From Candidatus Omnitrophota bacterium (GTDB lineage: Bacteria > Omnitrophota > Gorgyraeia > Zapsychrales > Fredricksoniimonadaceae): a DNA stretch of 39,106 bases. This document shows, one piece after another, positions 24,477 through 33,400 of this stretch (positions within the stretch are counted from its first letter, which is position 1; every line of letters starts with the position of its first letter). The notes beneath the pieces are model-generated. The model had not been told where the DNA came from, did no database searches, and saw only the letters and a program-made list of their open reading frames with translations. The stretch is taken from contig JADFXW010000006.1 of assembly GCA_015233375.1 (NCBI GenBank), positions 1 to 39,106 on the forward strand, written 5' to 3'. The translations under genes were made by a program, and so were the position numbers.

Positions 24477-25241
24477 TTAACCAAAACGGCCGGTGATGTA
24501 ATCTTCCGTAATTTTACTAGATGGTTTTGTAAAAAAGTCCTTTGTTTTCGCAAACTCTATAACCTGGCCATGCATCAAGAAAGCCGTTTTGTCTGAAACC
24601 CTGGCCGCTTGTTGCATATTATGGGTCACAATAACTATGGTGTACTCATCTTTTAGATCTCCTATCAACTCTTCAATCCTGGCTGTCGCAATAGGATCCA
24701 GAGCAGAACAAGGCTCATCCATCAAAATAATCTCAGGATTAATGGCAATAGCACGGGCTATACATAAACGCTGCTGTTGTCCGCCAGAAAGAGACATCGC
24801 ACTTTTACCTAAATGATCTTTAACCTCATCCCATAAGGCTGCCCTTCTTAGACTTTTCTCCACAATTTCTCTTAAAATCCTATTGTCCTTAATACCCACA
24901 ATCTTTAAACCATACGCAATGTTTTCATAAATCGATTTCAAAAAAGGCGTTGATTTTTGAAAAACCATCCCGACTTTACGCCTTAAACTCACCACATCCG
25001 TCTCAGGAGCATAAATATCGACACCATCTATTAAAACCTGACCCTCCACACGGATTAAAGGAATCAAATCATTCATGCGGTTAAAAATACGAATAAGCGT
25101 TGATTTTCCACAACCAGAAGGGCCTATCATCGCCACCACCTGGCATGGCTCAATGGCCATGGAGATGTCTTTCAAGGTATGTTGCTCTCCATAATAAAAA
25201 TTCAATTTTTTGAGTTGTATGCTTCCAACTGAATTTTTCAT
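24477..25241 (-). CDS. pstB: Phosphate ABC transporter ATP-binding protein PstB
   Basis: This 254-residue ABC ATPase is of the normal PstB length. Walker A is GPSGCGKST, the signature is [14 protein letters not shown], Walker B is [13 protein letters not shown], and the switch is [13 protein letters not shown]. The FNRMNDLIP and [16 protein letters not shown] segments and the terminal [11 protein letters not shown] are PstB hallmarks. It powers phosphate import through PstA/PstC in the inner membrane. It lies 3 nt after pstA. The stop codon sits inside one copy of the repeat that flanks the downstream element. Confidence 0.97.
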   Translation of the reverse strand: MKNSVGSIQLKKLNFYYGEQHTLKDISMAIEPCQVVAMIGPSGCGKSTLIRIFNRMNDLIPLIRVEGQVLIDGVDIYAPETDVVSLRRKVGMVFQKSTPFLKSIYENIAYGLKIVGIKDNRILREIVEKSLRRAALWDEVKDHLGKSAMSLSGGQQQRLCIARAIAINPEIILMDEPCSALDPIATARIEELIGDLKDEYTIVIVTHNMQQAARVSDKTAFLMHGQVIEFAKTKDFFTKPSSKITEDYITGRFG

Positions 25242-25244
25242 ATT

Positions 25245-26123
25245 TTATTTTCCTGCTGACCAGCGATTACGACGCATAACATAAAACTGTGCCCAACTGT
25301 TTATCAGCAAAACCATCAAGATTAAAACAATCGCCCCTGCCCAAGCCTGACGATGCCAATCATCAAAAGGAGATATGGCGTAACTAAAAACCTGCAAAGG
25401 CAATGCCGCAATAGGCTGTGTTAAAGAATGCTGCCAATAATGATTACCAAAGGCGGTAAACAACAAAGGGGCTGTTTCCCCTGAAACCCTCGCCAAAGCC
25501 ACCATGATACCTGTTGTAATGCCAGCCAAGGCAGAAGGTATCACAATATCCAGGGTAACTCGCCATTTAGGCACGCCTAATGCAAGGCCTGCTTCCTTTA
25601 ATTGGTTTGGCACCATACGCACGAATTGTTCACTGGTACGTGTTATCATGGGAATCATCATAATCCCTAAAGCAAATCCTCCTGAAAAAGCTGAAAAACC
25701 CTTCATAGGCAGCACACAAACAATATAGGCAAAAATGCCGTACACTATCGATGGTATCCCATTCATGACATCTGACACAAAACGAACCACCTGGGCAAAT
25801 TTATCTGATGCATATTCACTCAAATATACCCCAGCACCAAGCCCAACAGGAACACCCACACAAACCGCAAGCCCAAGCAAGATAAATGTTCCTGCAATCG
25901 CATTGGCCATACCGCCACCCTTCTCTCCTACAGGCTTTGGTAAATGGGTAAAGAAATTCCAATTTAATGCGGTAATTCCTTTAATAAACAAATGCAGCAA
26001 AATATTAAAAAGTATAAAAAGAACACTCACCGCGCATAACAATAAAACACCGACCATGACCTTATCCCATAAGGCCCGTCTCCTGCGTGTCCTTTGAAAA
26101 GAAGCTTGAATCATTTCTCTCAT
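25245..26123 (-). CDS. pstA: Phosphate ABC transporter permease PstA
   Basis: This inner-membrane permease of about 292 residues has six helices. The permease signature EAGLALGVPKWRVTLDIVIPSALAGI (EAA loop) couples to PstB, and GIPSIVYGIFAY and ARVSGETAPLLFTAFG are typical PstA motifs. The start is placed at ATG 26123, which overlaps the pstC stop (ATGA); the longer open frame upstream would need to start inside pstC. Works with PstC as the membrane channel. Confidence 0.96.
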   Translation of the reverse strand: MREMIQASFQRTRRRRALWDKVMVGVLLLCAVSVLFILFNILLHLFIKGITALNWNFFTHLPKPVGEKGGGMANAIAGTFILLGLAVCVGVPVGLGAGVYLSEYASDKFAQVVRFVSDVMNGIPSIVYGIFAYIVCVLPMKGFSAFSGGFALGIMMIPMITRTSEQFVRMVPNQLKEAGLALGVPKWRVTLDIVIPSALAGITTGIMVALARVSGETAPLLFTAFGNHYWQHSLTQPIAALPLQVFSYAISPFDDWHRQAWAGAIVLILMVLLINSWAQFYVMRRNRWSAGK

Positions 26124-27046
26124 TTTGTTGCCTCTGACGCTCCCTTTGTAACAGACCAAATCAAAAATCGCGCCAAAATATTAACAAGAATAGAAACTAA
26201 AAATAAAACCAACCCTATTTCAATCAAAGACGATAAATACATATTACCAGCAGCTTCTGCAAATTCATTCGCAAGAACACTGGCTAAGGTGTAACCTGGA
26301 GAAAATAAAGATGAGGATATCGTTGGATTATTACCAATAATCATGGTCACAGCCATTGTCTCCCCAATAGCCCGACCCAGCGCTAGAATCACAGCTCCTA
26401 ATATCCCCGCTTTTCCATAACTTAAAACAATATTAAAAACAGCTTCCCACCTGGTTGTGCCTAAGGCTAAGGCGCTTTCCTTATATACAGAAGGCACTGC
26501 CAGAATGACCTCACGCGAAACAGAGATAATAAATGGAACAATAATAATAGCTAAAATAATACTGGCTGCTAAAAAACCTACCCCATAATTAGGGCCTTGA
26601 AAAAAAGGCAGAAACCCAAAATATTTTCCAAGAAAAGGCTGTACAGAATGCCTCATAAAAGGAACTAACACAAAAATACCCCACAACCCATAAATAACAC
26701 TTGGTATGGCCGCAAGAAGATCTACTAAAATAGAAATCACCTTGGATACCTGTGGCGAGGCGTATTCCGCTAAATAAATGGCTGCCCCAACCCCAATAGG
26801 TACAGCTAATAACAGCGCTACCAAGGACGTAAGGCAAGTCCCAAAAATAAAAGGCAAAGCCCCAAAATTTTCGGCAACAGGGTCCCAAACACTGCTAACA
26901 AAAAAAGAAGCCCCAAACTTAGTTAATGAAGGCAAAGAAGATGATATTAATTGAAAAAAAAGACCAGCGACAAGGACTAAAATAGAAATTGGGAAAATCG
27001 CCAATACTCTTCTAAAAATTATGTCACTGGAATCTTGTCTGGCCAT
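26120..27046 (-). CDS. pstC: Phosphate ABC transporter permease PstC
   Basis: This inner-membrane permease of about 308 residues partners PstA. It carries AAIPSVIYGLWGIFVLVPF, the EAA loop ESALALGTTRWEAVFNIVLSYGKAGI, and GRAIGETMAVTMIIGNNP. The frame is open further upstream to 27100, but those 18 residues (FWIPTFVGI and so on) are a read-through of the REP-like palindrome, so I place the start at ATG 27046 (MARQDSSD). No strong ribosome-binding site is visible there. It overlaps pstA by 4 nt. Confidence 0.95.
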   Translation of the reverse strand: MARQDSSDIIFRRVLAIFPISILVLVAGLFFQLISSSLPSLTKFGASFFVSSVWDPVAENFGALPFIFGTCLTSLVALLLAVPIGVGAAIYLAEYASPQVSKVISILVDLLAAIPSVIYGLWGIFVLVPFMRHSVQPFLGKYFGFLPFFQGPNYGVGFLAASIILAIIIVPFIISVSREVILAVPSVYKESALALGTTRWEAVFNIVLSYGKAGILGAVILALGRAIGETMAVTMIIGNNPTISSSLFSPGYTLASVLANEFAEAAGNMYLSSLIEIGLVLFLVSILVNILARFLIWSVTKGASEATK

Positions 27047-27071
27047 AATGATTTTAGGTAATCTAATTGTT

Positions 27072-27142
27072 ATTCCCACGAAAGTGGGAATCCAGAACAA
27101 AAAAGGGTTGTATTTGAACTAGATTCCCGCTTTCGCGGGAAT
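27072..27142. repeat. REP-like double palindrome between pstS and pstC
   Basis: There are two hairpins: ATTCCCAC-GAAA-GTGGGAAT (27072-27091) and ATTCCCGC-TTTC-GCGGGAAT (27123-27142), separated by 31 bp. The second is identical to the palindrome inside the gene at 4771-4790. Placed after pstS, it could protect the pstS mRNA end or reduce read-through into pstC. Confidence 0.8.
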
Positions 27143-27174
27143 GACAATGGCTTTACTGAATATTTACAAGAACC

Positions 27175-28185
27175 CTAATATTTTACCTGTGTTAACCTTC
27201 TTTGAATCATTTCAACCACATTAGATGGAAGCGGCGCATAATCAAGATCTGCTGCATATTTCTGACCATCCGTGACCGCCCATTTGATAAAATCCACAAT
27301 GGCTTTTCCTGTAACAGGCGAATCCATCTGTTTGTAAATCAAAAGCCAGGTGAAACTGACAATAGGATAGCTTTCAGGATTTGAACTATTAACTAAAGAA
27401 ACCCTGAAATCTTCAGGAATGCTGGCCCCATCAGCAGCCTTAGAGGTGCTTTCCAAGGTAGGTTCAATATAATTACCACTTTGATTCTTTAAGAAAGCAT
27501 ATGGTAAATTATTTTGTTTGGCATAAGCTAACTCCACATAACCAATACTCCCTGACGTCTGCTTAATCATGCCAGCAACACCCTCATTTCCTTTACCACC
27601 TAAACCAAGCGGCCAATTCACTGATGTGGCTTTACCAACCCTTGCCTTCCAATCACTGCTCACTGAGCTTAAATAATCAGTGAAAATAAAGGAGGTCCCA
27701 CTGCCATCAGAACGATGAACAACCACAATGCCCTGATTAGGAAGATTGACACCTGTATTTTGTGCTGCTATACGGGAATCATTCCATTGAGTAATCTTCC
27801 CTAAATATATATCAGCCAACACATCACCGCTTAGCTTAAGCCCCTTGTTGATTCCATCCAAATTATAGGAAACAACCACTGCTCCCATAACAGTGGGGAT
27901 ATGGTAAATTCTTCCAGGAGCCTGGGTCAATTGATCAATACTCATAGGACCATCCGTTGCCCCAAAATCCACTGTCTTAGCCAATATTTGCTTAATCCCT
28001 CCACCTGAACCAATAGATTGATAATTAAACTGAACTCCAGGATTCATTTTGCCATATTCATCAAACCATTTGGAATAAATAGGATACGGGAAGGTTGCCC
28101 CAGCCCCATTAATAAGAACCGCATCTGCAAAAGCTAATGACACCCCAACGACTAACCCTAACACTAATCCAATGATTTTCTTCAT
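27175..28185 (-). CDS. pstS: Phosphate-binding periplasmic protein PstS
   Basis: This 336-residue precursor has signal peptide MKKIIGLVLGLVVGVSLAFA. The binding-site motifs of PstS are clear: GAGATFPYPIYSKWFDEY, QSIGSGGGIKQI, VDFGATDGPM and VVHRSDGSGTSFIFTDYL. It captures phosphate in the periplasm and delivers it to PstCAB. It is the first gene of pstSCAB-phoU, and a Pho-box-like array lies upstream at 28293-28321. The larger 128-nt gap to pstC contains the double palindrome, consistent with pstS being expressed more than the rest. Confidence 0.97.
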   Translation of the reverse strand: MKKIIGLVLGLVVGVSLAFADAVLINGAGATFPYPIYSKWFDEYGKMNPGVQFNYQSIGSGGGIKQILAKTVDFGATDGPMSIDQLTQAPGRIYHIPTVMGAVVVSYNLDGINKGLKLSGDVLADIYLGKITQWNDSRIAAQNTGVNLPNQGIVVVHRSDGSGTSFIFTDYLSSVSSDWKARVGKATSVNWPLGLGGKGNEGVAGMIKQTSGSIGYVELAYAKQNNLPYAFLKNQSGNYIEPTLESTSKAADGASIPEDFRVSLVNSSNPESYPIVSFTWLLIYKQMDSPVTGKAIVDFIKWAVTDGQKYAADLDYAPLPSNVVEMIQRRLTQVKY

Positions 28186-28263
28186 ACATAGTCCTCTCTT
28201 ATTTTATATTAAGACAAGTTTAATATAAGACATCTTCCAAATCTTATAGCGAACTCACGCCAT

Positions 28264-28321
28264 ATTATCGAAATTATTATTAACTTTTTTTGTTAAGAAT
28301 ATATTAAGAAGAAGTGAAGAT
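28264..28321 (-). promoter_or_regulatory. Pho-box-like direct-repeat array and putative -10 upstream of pstS
   Basis: The minus strand has TTCTTAA at 28304-28310 and again at 28293-28299 (11-bp period), with a weaker third unit CTTCACTT one period further upstream. PhoB-type boxes are direct repeats with this 11-bp period. GATAAT (28264-28269) downstream is a possible -10. The rest of 28186-28340 is AT-rich without other features. Confidence 0.5.
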
Positions 28322-28340
28322 TAAACCGGGAGAGGAAACG

Positions 28341-29582
28341 TTAAAATCTTTTCTTATACTGCAGATATATTTGGGTTTCATCTTCAGCATCATTGCCCTG
28401 AGATAATTGTGTCATGTAATTTTCTTGAGGCAATACGCCCTTTAAAATATTCAAACTCATGTTATCATTCAAATCTAACTCTCCGCTGATCTTTCTTGAA
28501 TAAAAGGTATTCGTATCCCCCACAGACACAGACCTCTGGTCCATTTCAAGACCAAGCTTTAACCTATCTGTTAATTTAGTCTTAAGCCCAACCTGCTGCT
28601 GACTATTAATATCATTCAATGAATAATTTAAAAAATCCCTGGCTAATTCACCAGAAGTGATCCCATCAAACGGTGAATTAACAGGGCCAAAAGCATTACC
28701 TGTAAACAAAACACGTAAAGCATCTTGCGGCAGCATAGGAGGATCTGATGTTACCGTCAATTGCGGCTTTAAAAGCTCATCCTTGACCACCAAATGGATA
28801 TACATATCCTCCACCTTCGCCCCAAGATGTATATCCAACAAAGGGTTTAACACATTCCCCTTAAAAAAAGCCTTGCTTTCACTTAAATCCAATTTAATTT
28901 TTCTGATAATGACATTCGCTTTATCAAATGTCATCTCACCGGACATTAATAGAACAGGAGACAAAGGCGCATTAAAAGTTAAATCAACCCCTCCTACACC
29001 ATCCTTAAGCACCACTGATCTATATCTTATTGTATCCACTTGAAAATGGCCTTTGATACGGGGTTCAAAAATTGTCCCCATAACCTGCGCATCAGCATTC
29101 GTGATAAACCCCCGCAACCCCTGAACAATGTCTTTGATTGCCCAAAAACGACTAAACTGATAAATATCCACAAAATTAGAATAAAAATTACCACTAATTT
29201 GCCCTGCATGGATTTTCCCTGTAAACACAATAGGGTCACATTCAGGAACAAAAAGGCGAGCGTTAAAAATATCAACCTGATACAAAGAAGGTGTTAGAAC
29301 AGGAATTCTAACTTTGATTTCTTGAATACGCACCGTGGACTCGGGTTGAAAAGGCATGGCCATAATCTTTACATCCTTAAGCACAAACCCGTGATGCAGG
29401 CTCCCCTCACAATGCCCTATGTGCATCCTGCCCTGGGACAAAAACTCGTATTTAAAACATCGGACCAATAATTTTGCCCCTGAAGGCGTTACAATCAGGT
29501 AGATGAACCCTGCGCTTAAAATCACAATAAAGGATAGCAAGGTCAATAAGACAGGTATAATAATACGGATCAACCAGCGCAT
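28341..29582 (-). CDS. Short TamB-like (DUF490) envelope protein
   Basis: This 413-residue protein has an N-terminal membrane anchor (residues about 5-31), then an AsmA/TamB-like N-terminal region of beta repeats (CEGSLHHGFVLKDVKI). A C-terminal TamB domain follows, with LPQDALRVLFTG, TSGELARDFLN, TKLTDRLKLGLEMDQ and the final IYLQYKKRF resembling an outer-membrane-strand ending. Full TamB proteins exceed 1000 residues, so this is a compact version. TamB-type proteins span the periplasm and help move lipids or outer-membrane proteins. It follows marC by 15 nt. Confidence 0.75.
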   Translation of the reverse strand: MRWLIRIIIPVLLTLLSFIVILSAGFIYLIVTPSGAKLLVRCFKYEFLSQGRMHIGHCEGSLHHGFVLKDVKIMAMPFQPESTVRIQEIKVRIPVLTPSLYQVDIFNARLFVPECDPIVFTGKIHAGQISGNFYSNFVDIYQFSRFWAIKDIVQGLRGFITNADAQVMGTIFEPRIKGHFQVDTIRYRSVVLKDGVGGVDLTFNAPLSPVLLMSGEMTFDKANVIIRKIKLDLSESKAFFKGNVLNPLLDIHLGAKVEDMYIHLVVKDELLKPQLTVTSDPPMLPQDALRVLFTGNAFGPVNSPFDGITSGELARDFLNYSLNDINSQQQVGLKTKLTDRLKLGLEMDQRSVSVGDTNTFYSRKISGELDLNDNMSLNILKGVLPQENYMTQLSQGNDAEDETQIYLQYKKRF

Positions 29583-29597
29583 AGGAATGATTTGAAA

Positions 29598-30191
29598 TTA
29601 TAAAGAATGTGCCCGAGAAATGATTTCAATAATGCCACGCCTGACCATCATCACTCCAATGGCCGCTAAAATAAGCATCATCACCTTAGACAAAGCCCGG
29701 GATCCAGCCCGTCCCAGAAAACTCATCAACACATCAGAATAGTAAAAAACAACCGCCACAATAGCAATGTTAAGAAACACTGCTATCAAGGTGACTAAAA
29801 GGCCATGGACACTCACGAGCATCAATGAAATGGTCAAAACCGCAGGCCCCACCACCAAAGGAGTCCCAATGGGCACTGCCCCTAATTCTGTCACAGAACC
29901 ACGCCTGGCCTTGCCCTGGGAGGTTAAATCCACCATGGCCAGGCAAAAAAGAATAACTCCCCCAGCCACCATAAAGTCCCCCATGGTTATCCCCAAGAAA
30001 CGGAATATCATATGACCCAAAAAAATAAAACCCATGGCTACCAAACTTGCAGTCACTAAGGATTGAAAAATAATAGCCTGTTTCTCTTGACGAGAAATTC
30101 CTTGGGTCAACGAAGCAAAAATAGGCAATATGCCTATCGCATCGACGGTAAAAAACATCGGGATAAAGGTAAGAAGGATTTCGTTGAGCAT
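29598..30191 (-). CDS. MarC-family integral membrane protein
   Basis: This 197-residue inner-membrane protein has six helices and the MarC-family look: FFTVDAIGILPIFASLTQG at the start, GAVPIGTPLVVGPAVLTISLML in the middle, and a final helix GVMMVRRGIIEII. The family's function is unresolved; the name derives from the E. coli mar locus but MarC is not shown to confer resistance. It lies 13 nt after pckA and 15 nt before the TamB-like gene. Confidence 0.9.
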   Translation of the reverse strand: MLNEILLTFIPMFFTVDAIGILPIFASLTQGISRQEKQAIIFQSLVTASLVAMGFIFLGHMIFRFLGITMGDFMVAGGVILFCLAMVDLTSQGKARRGSVTELGAVPIGTPLVVGPAVLTISLMLVSVHGLLVTLIAVFLNIAIVAVVFYYSDVLMSFLGRAGSRALSKVMMLILAAIGVMMVRRGIIEIISRAHSL

Positions 30192-30204
30192 AGGATGAAG
30201 CTTT

Positions 30205-31788
30205 TTATAATTGTGGGCCCGCGCTCACGAGACTACGCCCATTAGGCGTATCCGTAAAAAGCTTAAAATTCTCAATAAACAAACCTGCTAATTTGCGCAG
30301 GGTGGCGTCATAAGCATTTTTATCAGCCCATAAATTTCTAGGGGTTAAGGTCTCATCCTTAAGGCCATTAATATGTTTCGGAATCTGCAAATTAAAAACA
30401 GGAAGGATTTCAAAACCTGACTTATCAATACTCCCGTCTAAAATAGCATCCACAGCCAAACGATTATCAATTAAAGGAATCCTGGTTCCTGTTCCATAAG
30501 ATCCTGCAATCCAACCCGTGTTAATCAAATAAGCCGACGAGTGATGTTCTTCCATTTTTTGGGCTAAAATCTGGGCATATTTGGTGGGATGCACCATCAA
30601 AAAAGCCTTGCCAAAACAGGCTGAAAAGGTGGCCTTTGGTTCTTTAACACCAAGCTCTGTTCCTGCAACCTTAGCCGTGTACCCGCTTAAATAATGATAC
30701 ATCGCTTGTTCCTTAGTCAATTTAGAAACTGGAGGAAGGACCCCATACGCGTCACAAGCAAGAAAAATAATTTTGGACGGATGGCCGCCTTTAGACGGCG
30801 GTGGGACAATATTCTCAATATGGGAAATAGGATAGGAAACCCTGGTGTTTTCCGTCTTCCTGGCAGAGGCAAAATCAATATGCCCTTTTTCGTCCATGTC
30901 AACATTTTCAAGAAGCGCATCGCGCCGAATAGCCGCATATACTTCCCTTTCACGCAAAGGAGTCAAGCCTATGCATTTCGCATAACAACCACCTTCAAAA
31001 TTAAAAACCCCATCATTGTCCCAGCCGTGCTCATCATCACCAATAAGGGCCCTCTTTGGATCCGTTGATAAGGTGGTCTTGCCTGTACCAGACAAACCAA
31101 AAAATAACGCGGTATCTTTATCCTTCCCCATATTCGCGGAACAGTGAAAAGATCCTATCCCTTTCAAAGGTAGAAAATAATTCATTATTGAGAAAATACC
31201 TTTTTTCATCTCGCCACCATACCAGGTACCACCAATCACCGTCATGCGCTCCGTTATATTAAAAGCCACAAACACCTCTGAACGAAGACCTAAACGCGTA
31301 AAATCCTTGCAGGTAGTTTTACATGCATTCAAAATGGTCCAGTCTGGCTTAAAACTCTTTAATTCTTCCGCTGAAGGATTGATAAACATATTCTTGAAAA
31401 AATGCGCCATCCAGGCCACTTCTGTAACAAGCCTGACAGAGATACGGGTATCTTTGTTAGCACCACAAAACCCATCCATCACATAAAGTTTCTTGCCGTT
31501 TAATTGTTTTTCAGAAATCTCTTTTAAATGAGCCCATGTTTGAGGGGTAATGGGTTTATTGTCTGATCCTGAAGATTTTCCATCCGCCCACCAAACGGTA
31601 TCACGGGTATTATCATCCATCACAATATATTTATCTTGCGGGGACCTGCCTGTAAACCTGCCCGTATCCACAGCAACCGCGCCTAAAGAAGAAACAACCC
31701 CTCTCTCAAATCCTTCTAATTGAGGATTGGTTTCATGAGCAAACAACTCATCAAAAGAAAGGTTGTAAAAATGGCCAGAATGAATCAT
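30205..31788 (-). CDS. pckA: Phosphoenolpyruvate carboxykinase (ATP)
   Basis: This enzyme of about 527 residues converts oxaloacetate and ATP to PEP and CO2, the entry step of gluconeogenesis. The kinase-1a P-loop [11 protein letters not shown] and kinase-2 [21 protein letters not shown] split over two motifs are clear. So are [22 protein letters not shown], and [15 protein letters not shown] near the C-terminal part. Start 31788 ([11 protein letters not shown]) has AGAGGTG 5-6 nt upstream; the open frame extends 18 residues further but lacks such a site. It follows the possible CheX-like gene by 19 nt. Confidence 0.97.
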   Translation of the reverse strand: MIHSGHFYNLSFDELFAHETNPQLEGFERGVVSSLGAVAVDTGRFTGRSPQDKYIVMDDNTRDTVWWADGKSSGSDNKPITPQTWAHLKEISEKQLNGKKLYVMDGFCGANKDTRISVRLVTEVAWMAHFFKNMFINPSAEELKSFKPDWTILNACKTTCKDFTRLGLRSEVFVAFNITERMTVIGGTWYGGEMKKGIFSIMNYFLPLKGIGSFHCSANMGKDKDTALFFGLSGTGKTTLSTDPKRALIGDDEHGWDNDGVFNFEGGCYAKCIGLTPLREREVYAAIRRDALLENVDMDEKGHIDFASARKTENTRVSYPISHIENIVPPPSKGGHPSKIIFLACDAYGVLPPVSKLTKEQAMYHYLSGYTAKVAGTELGVKEPKATFSACFGKAFLMVHPTKYAQILAQKMEEHHSSAYLINTGWIAGSYGTGTRIPLIDNRLAVDAILDGSIDKSGFEILPVFNLQIPKHINGLKDETLTPRNLWADKNAYDATLRKLAGLFIENFKLFTDTPNGRSLVSAGPQL

Positions 31789-31807
31789 ATTCACCTCTTT
31801 GTAAAAG

Positions 31808-32479
31808 TCACGCCTTAGATTTTTTAGGCAGATCGTTGACAATCATGATTTCTGCAAATAAACGACGGACCCCTTCAATTTGAAAACTCACTTCATACTT
31901 ATCCATGGCCGCAGTTGGGACCTGAACACCATCTGGTGCTGTATTAATAAAACTCTCAAAATGAGACATCATAAAATCTTTATACCCCAAATTGACCATT
32001 TCTTTCTTAAATTGCCCTGCAATGAGATTTATCACCGTTCCACAGCCATCTTTAACTTCCATATCATCATCAAAATCAATATACGGATACTGCAACAATC
32101 TTAAAAACTCTGGTAAGAATTTCTGCTCCATATACACTACCAGAGTCACCAGGATATCCTTATTGGTTAACTTTTCTTCATCCTGGGCTAATTGAACCAC
32201 CGAAAAAACGGTCGTGGAATTAAATTTCTCCATGGCATCAACACGCATCCTGTTGACAAACTTGACCACAGACTTTTTGTGTAAACTGGGCTCATTAGAA
32301 AAAGTGGTTTTTGTCTTTTCAAAAAATATCTTTTTAACCGCTGCCACAAGTGCCAAGGCCAGCGTAAAAGTACTCTCCTCCTTTGTCGATAAAGAACGAA
32401 GGTTAAGCCTGACACTTTCTTGTTGAACGAGCCTCTTAAATTGATTGACATCCAGGGGTTGAGGATTTTCTTGGGTCAT
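31808..32479 (-). CDS. Hypothetical protein, possibly CheX-like
   Basis: This is a soluble 223-residue protein. I do not firmly recognise it. The C-terminal segment ([18 protein letters not shown], then [18 protein letters not shown]) has the order of a CheC/CheX-type domain, in which E-x2-N-x-I-x-G motifs dephosphorylate response regulators. Here the usual acidic residue before the Asn is not in register, so phosphatase activity is doubtful. It lies 5 nt after a CheY-like response regulator, which supports a link to that protein. The N-terminal 90 residues are helical and unassigned. Confidence 0.5.
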   Translation of the reverse strand: MTQENPQPLDVNQFKRLVQQESVRLNLRSLSTKEESTFTLALALVAAVKKIFFEKTKTTFSNEPSLHKKSVVKFVNRMRVDAMEKFNSTTVFSVVQLAQDEEKLTNKDILVTLVVYMEQKFLPEFLRLLQYPYIDFDDDMEVKDGCGTVINLIAGQFKKEMVNLGYKDFMMSHFESFINTAPDGVQVPTAAMDKYEVSFQIEGVRRLFAEIMIVNDLPKKSKA

Positions 32480-32484
32480 AGATA

Positions 32485-32862
32485 TTAACGCAAAAAAGGT
32501 TTTATCGCAGCCAAGAGCTCTTCGGTCTTGTAGGGCTTAACAAGATAACCTGCCAACTTAGGATTGACCTGGCGAGCTGCATTCTTATTCTCTTCTGAGC
32601 CAGACGCTGTCACCATAATGATGGGAATCTGGGATAATTCTGGAATTTTAACAATCCCTGCCATCAATTCAATACCTGACACCTTAGGCATCTGCCAATC
32701 CAATAATATCAAGCAAATATCCCTATAGTTGGTTGCAATGACCTCCATGGCTTGATCCCCATCTTCTGCTTGAATGATTTCCTGTGGAATCCCGGATTTC
32801 ATTAAAAGACGGATAAGTAATTTGCGATCCAACAATGAGTCATCAACAACAAGAATTTTCAT
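32485..32862 (-). CDS. Single-domain (CheY-like) response regulator
   Basis: This 125-residue receiver domain has no output domain. MKILVVDDSLLDRKLLIRLL contains the acidic pair. ILLDWQMP carries the phosphoacceptor Asp, VTASGSEENKNAA the conserved Thr/Ser region, and AGYLVKPYKTEELLAAI the Lys. It would be phosphorylated by a histidine kinase not present here and act by protein contact. The start at ATG 32862 overlaps the SPOR gene stop region by a base or two; the longer open frame would run inside that gene. The next gene may encode its phosphatase or partner. Confidence 0.92.
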   Translation of the reverse strand: MKILVVDDSLLDRKLLIRLLMKSGIPQEIIQAEDGDQAMEVIATNYRDICLILLDWQMPKVSGIELMAGIVKIPELSQIPIIMVTASGSEENKNAARQVNPKLAGYLVKPYKTEELLAAIKPFLR

Positions 32863-32863
32863 A

Positions 32864-33316
32864 TTAATTATTAGGTTTGACAATAATACCGCTATTAAAA
32901 CTTTTCCTGATACTTGCCAGCATTTGATGGGCCTTGACGCCATCCCCAATAGGGCCAACACGCACCCTGTACCAAAGCCCCCTTGGACCTAAATCACTCA
33001 CAATCAAAAAAGCCTGATATCCACCTGTTTTTAAACTTTGCAGGGCCGTCTGTGCCCTGTTTTTATCTAAAAACGAATACACCTGAATAGTAAAACCTTC
33101 CTCATGTCCATTCATTGGACTTGTGACAATCGCCATTGATGGAACAGGATCAGCCTTTTTCAGAGGAACTGTCTGGGACCTGGAGTGAAAAATATCTTCT
33201 AACACCACCCCTTGATCGCCTTGAGGCTTTGAGGAAACAAAGCTCAAGAAGAAAACAATCCCGCCAGCCAAAATTATCAAAAAAAGCCACCATGTGTTTT
33301 TTAAAAAATTAACCAT
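32864..33316 (-). CDS. SPOR-domain membrane protein
   Basis: This 150-residue protein has one transmembrane helix (residues about 9-27, WWLFLIILAGGIVFFLSFV), a linker of about 45 residues, then a SPOR domain (FTIQVYSFLDKNRAQTALQSLK, WYRVRVGPIGDGVKAHQML). SPOR domains bind denuded peptidoglycan glycan strands at the division septum. It is the first gene of the unit that continues into the response regulator, and a likely extended -10 promoter lies about 40 nt upstream. Confidence 0.88.
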   Translation of the reverse strand: MVNFLKNTWWLFLIILAGGIVFFLSFVSSKPQGDQGVVLEDIFHSRSQTVPLKKADPVPSMAIVTSPMNGHEEGFTIQVYSFLDKNRAQTALQSLKTGGYQAFLIVSDLGPRGLWYRVRVGPIGDGVKAHQMLASIRKSFNSGIIVKPNN

Positions 33317-33353
33317 TGTTTTCTATAAAAGCCTTCATAGATTTAAGGCCGAT

Positions 33354-33362
33354 ATTCTACCA
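33354..33362 (-). promoter_or_regulatory. Extended -10 promoter of the SPOR/response regulator/pckA unit
   Basis: The minus strand reads TGGTAGAAT: TGn plus TAGAAT (five of six). A TTGAAT further upstream is 20 bp away, too far for a standard -35, so the extended -10 carries the call. The leader would be about 30 nt. Confidence 0.45.
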
Positions 33363-33400
33363 TAAGAGCCTAAAAAATTATTCAATTATTTTCTCAAAGA

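Noticed and set aside
26123-26159. Longer start for PstA within pstC
   Set aside because: The extra residues lie wholly inside the pstC coding region, while ATG 26123 gives the usual ATGA coupling and a family-like N-terminus.
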